This document shows positions 62,647-64,000 of a stretch of 64,000 bases of DNA, in pieces. The notes under the pieces were generated by a model. That model worked only from the letters and a program-made list of their open reading frames with translations, was not told the DNA's origin and did no database searches. The DNA is from JACNJF01 sp050288105 (lineage in GTDB: Bacteria > Pseudomonadota > Gammaproteobacteria > GCA-001735895), in contig JBNKDE010000011.1 in assembly GCA_050288105.1 (NCBI GenBank), positions 124,001 to 188,000 on the forward strand, read 5' to 3'. The position numbers were made by a program, and so were the translations under genes. How positions within the stretch are numbered: the first letter of the stretch is position 1; every line of letters begins with the position of its first letter.

Positions 62647-64000
62647 GTGAATAGCACCCTCACCACCTGCCCTTATTGCGGCGTCGGTTGTGGCATAGAG
62701 ATCACCCACGAAACCGACGGTACATTTAAGGTTAGAGGTGATCAATCACATCCAGCAAACCTCGGTCGTCTGTGTTCCAAAGGTTATGCGCTAGCAGAAA
62801 CGCTGGATCTGGATGATCGCCTGCTCTATCCGCAGGTGAATGGACAACGTTGCGACTGGGATACTGCACTGGATACCGTGGTTGACAGGTTTCAAAAAAC
62901 GATTGCAGAACATGGTCCAGATTCCGTGGCCTTCTACGTCTCGGGGCAACTATTAACCGAGGATTATTATGTCGCCAACAAGCTGATGAAAGGCTTTATT
63001 GGCTCGGCCAATATCGACACCAATTCACGCTTATGTATGTCTTCATCGGTGGCAGGACATAAACGAGCCTTTGGTTCAGATACCGTACCCGGTTGTTATG
63101 AAGATCTGGAACTGGCCGAGCTGGTGATCCTGACCGGCTCCAATACTGCCTGGTGTCATCCCGTATTATACCAACGCCTGATTGCGGCCAGGAAAGCCCG
63201 CCCTCAGATGAAGATAGTGGTGATTGATCCACGGCGCACGGCTAGCTGTGATATCGCTGACCTGCACCTGCCCATCAAGCCTTCCTGTGATGCCATCCTG
63301 TTTAATGGCTTGCTCAACTGGCTGTATCAGCAGGGACACGGCGATTCAGCATTTGTCACTGAGCATACTCAGGGACTGGAAGAAACTTTAAAAACAGCCC
63401 AGTGGTATTCACCCTCGATTGAAGCCGTAGCACAGCTTTGTGGACTGGATATTCAGGCAGTCACACAGTTCTATCAATGGTACGCACAAATCGATAAAAC
63501 CGTCACAGTGTACTCCCAGGGCATTAACCAGTCTTCCAGCGGTACCGATAAGGTCAATGCGATCATCAATTGCCATCTATTGACTGGGCGTATCGGTAAG
63601 CCGGCTATGGGACCTTTTTCAGTGACTGGTCAGCCGAATGCGATGGGAGGACGCGAAGTGGGCGCGCTGTCAAACCAGCTTGCTGCACATATGGATTTTA
63701 AATCAGCAGACAGAGATCTGGTTGAGCGATTCTGGAAAACAGATAACCTGGCTCAACACCCGGGATTAAAAGCAATAGATCTGTTCGAAGCTGTCAACCA
63801 GGGTCAGATAAAATTGCTATGGGTCATCGCCACCAACCCTGCGGTGAGTATGCCGGACGCTGAGCGGGTGCGAGCAGCGCTGGATAAGGTGGACTGTCTG
63901 GTGGTTTCGGATTGCGTCGCTCGTACAGATACCACTGCCTATGCCGATGTACTCCTGCCTGCACTGGCCTGGGGAGAAAAGGGTGGCACTGTCACCAATT
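62647..64000 (+). CDS. nasA: Assimilatory nitrate reductase catalytic subunit NasA (3' end off window)
   Basis: Molybdopterin enzyme that reduces nitrate to nitrite. Translated from a GTG at 62647, two bases after the nirD stop, open to the window edge: 451 residues of an expected 850-900. Seen: the N-terminal 4Fe-4S motif (CPYCGVGCGI ... RLCSKG), the molybdenum-ligand cysteine in NSRLCMSSSVAGHK, and GPFSVTGQPNAMGGREVG. The start codon is inferred from position, since no good ribosome site is visible. Confidence 0.93.
   Translation, partial: MNSTLTTCPYCGVGCGIEITHETDGTFKVRGDQSHPANLGRLCSKGYALAETLDLDDRLLYPQVNGQRCDWDTALDTVVDRFQKTIAEHGPDSVAFYVSGQLLTEDYYVANKLMKGFIGSANIDTNSRLCMSSSVAGHKRAFGSDTVPGCYEDLELAELVILTGSNTAWCHPVLYQRLIAARKARPQMKIVVIDPRRTASCDIADLHLPIKPSCDAILFNGLLNWLYQQGHGDSAFVTEHTQGLEETLKTAQWYSPSIEAVAQLCGLDIQAVTQFYQWYAQIDKTVTVYSQGINQSSSGTDKVNAIINCHLLTGRIGKPAMGPFSVTGQPNAMGGREVGALSNQLAAHMDFKSADRDLVERFWKTDNLAQHPGLKAIDLFEAVNQGQIKLLWVIATNPAVSMPDAERVRAALDKVDCLVVSDCVARTDTTAYADVLLPALAWGEKGGTVTN

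Noticed and set aside
1..64000. tRNA, rRNA, CRISPR arrays, insertion sequences, prophage
   Set aside because: None was recognised on either strand: no cloverleaf-like sequence, no regularly spaced short repeats, no transposase or phage genes. A tRNA scan could still find what eye reading misses.

Overview
The window looks like chromosomal DNA of a gammaproteobacterium. The PurB, PBP1B, RoxA/YcfD, YoaA and AroG-type DAHP synthase homologues resemble the E. coli forms in length and motifs, and the accessory metabolism (aerobic benzoyl-CoA route, creatinase, organoarsenical export, nitrate assimilation) suits a free-living, probably aquatic heterotroph. Genus is not assignable by eye. I saw no rRNA, tRNA, CRISPR array, insertion sequence or prophage.

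Layout. 1-7642 (minus strand) is an aerobic benzoate operon group: boxB (cut by the window edge), boxC, benzoate-CoA ligase, an enoyl-CoA hydratase-family protein, a 4HBT-type thioesterase, an alpha/beta hydrolase and a PnbB/DUF4863-like protein. Two promoters in it carry a shared palindromic operator word. A nitroreductase diverges from it. 8622-15990 holds housekeeping and signalling genes: a Rossmann/DUF2520 protein, a chemoreceptor, a zinc-binding (CZB) GGDEF protein with an altered active site, a YebC-family regulator, a MaoC-type hydratase and a small outer-membrane barrel. 16197-17414 is a clear creatinase. 17560-17911 is a compact unit with a strong promoter, two intrinsic terminators and an unlisted 28-residue membrane peptide gene. 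18010-27813 contains purB, roxA, an acetyltransferase, a PhoU-family gene, the arsJ/GAPDH organoarsenical pair, a PLP decarboxylase, a membrane-anchored monohaem protein and an SDR oxidoreductase.

27824-39447 is a three-gene minus-strand operon: a TPR plus outer-membrane-barrel protein, a FecR-domain secreted protein, and a giant (about 2,880-residue) lipoprotein with Ig/cadherin-like domains, a TSP3-like calcium loop and a long right-handed beta-helix built from repeated modules. A perfect CRP-type palindrome lies upstream. I read it as a candidate outer-membrane display system, possibly related to Slam/type XI secretion; this is the most promising undescribed system here. 39641-50816 returns to cell-wall, repair and central metabolism (yoaA, a TPR lipoprotein, mrcB, DAHP synthase, a PfkB kinase, an aldehyde dehydrogenase and a TPP enzyme). 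51079-54006 has a rubrerythrin / Fe-S protein / DUF3501 set and a DUF188 protein.

54220-64000 is a nitrate assimilation locus: nasT (ANTAR RNA-binding antiterminator), then a leader with three hexaloop hairpins (ANTAR target signature) ending in an intrinsic terminator, then nrtA, nrtB, an nrtC-like ATPase fused to a substrate-binding-like domain, nirB, nirD and the start of nasA. NasT binding to the leader should let transcription pass the terminator. No separate NasS gene is visible, so the cytoplasmic NrtA-like domain of the NrtC-type protein is a candidate nitrate sensor.
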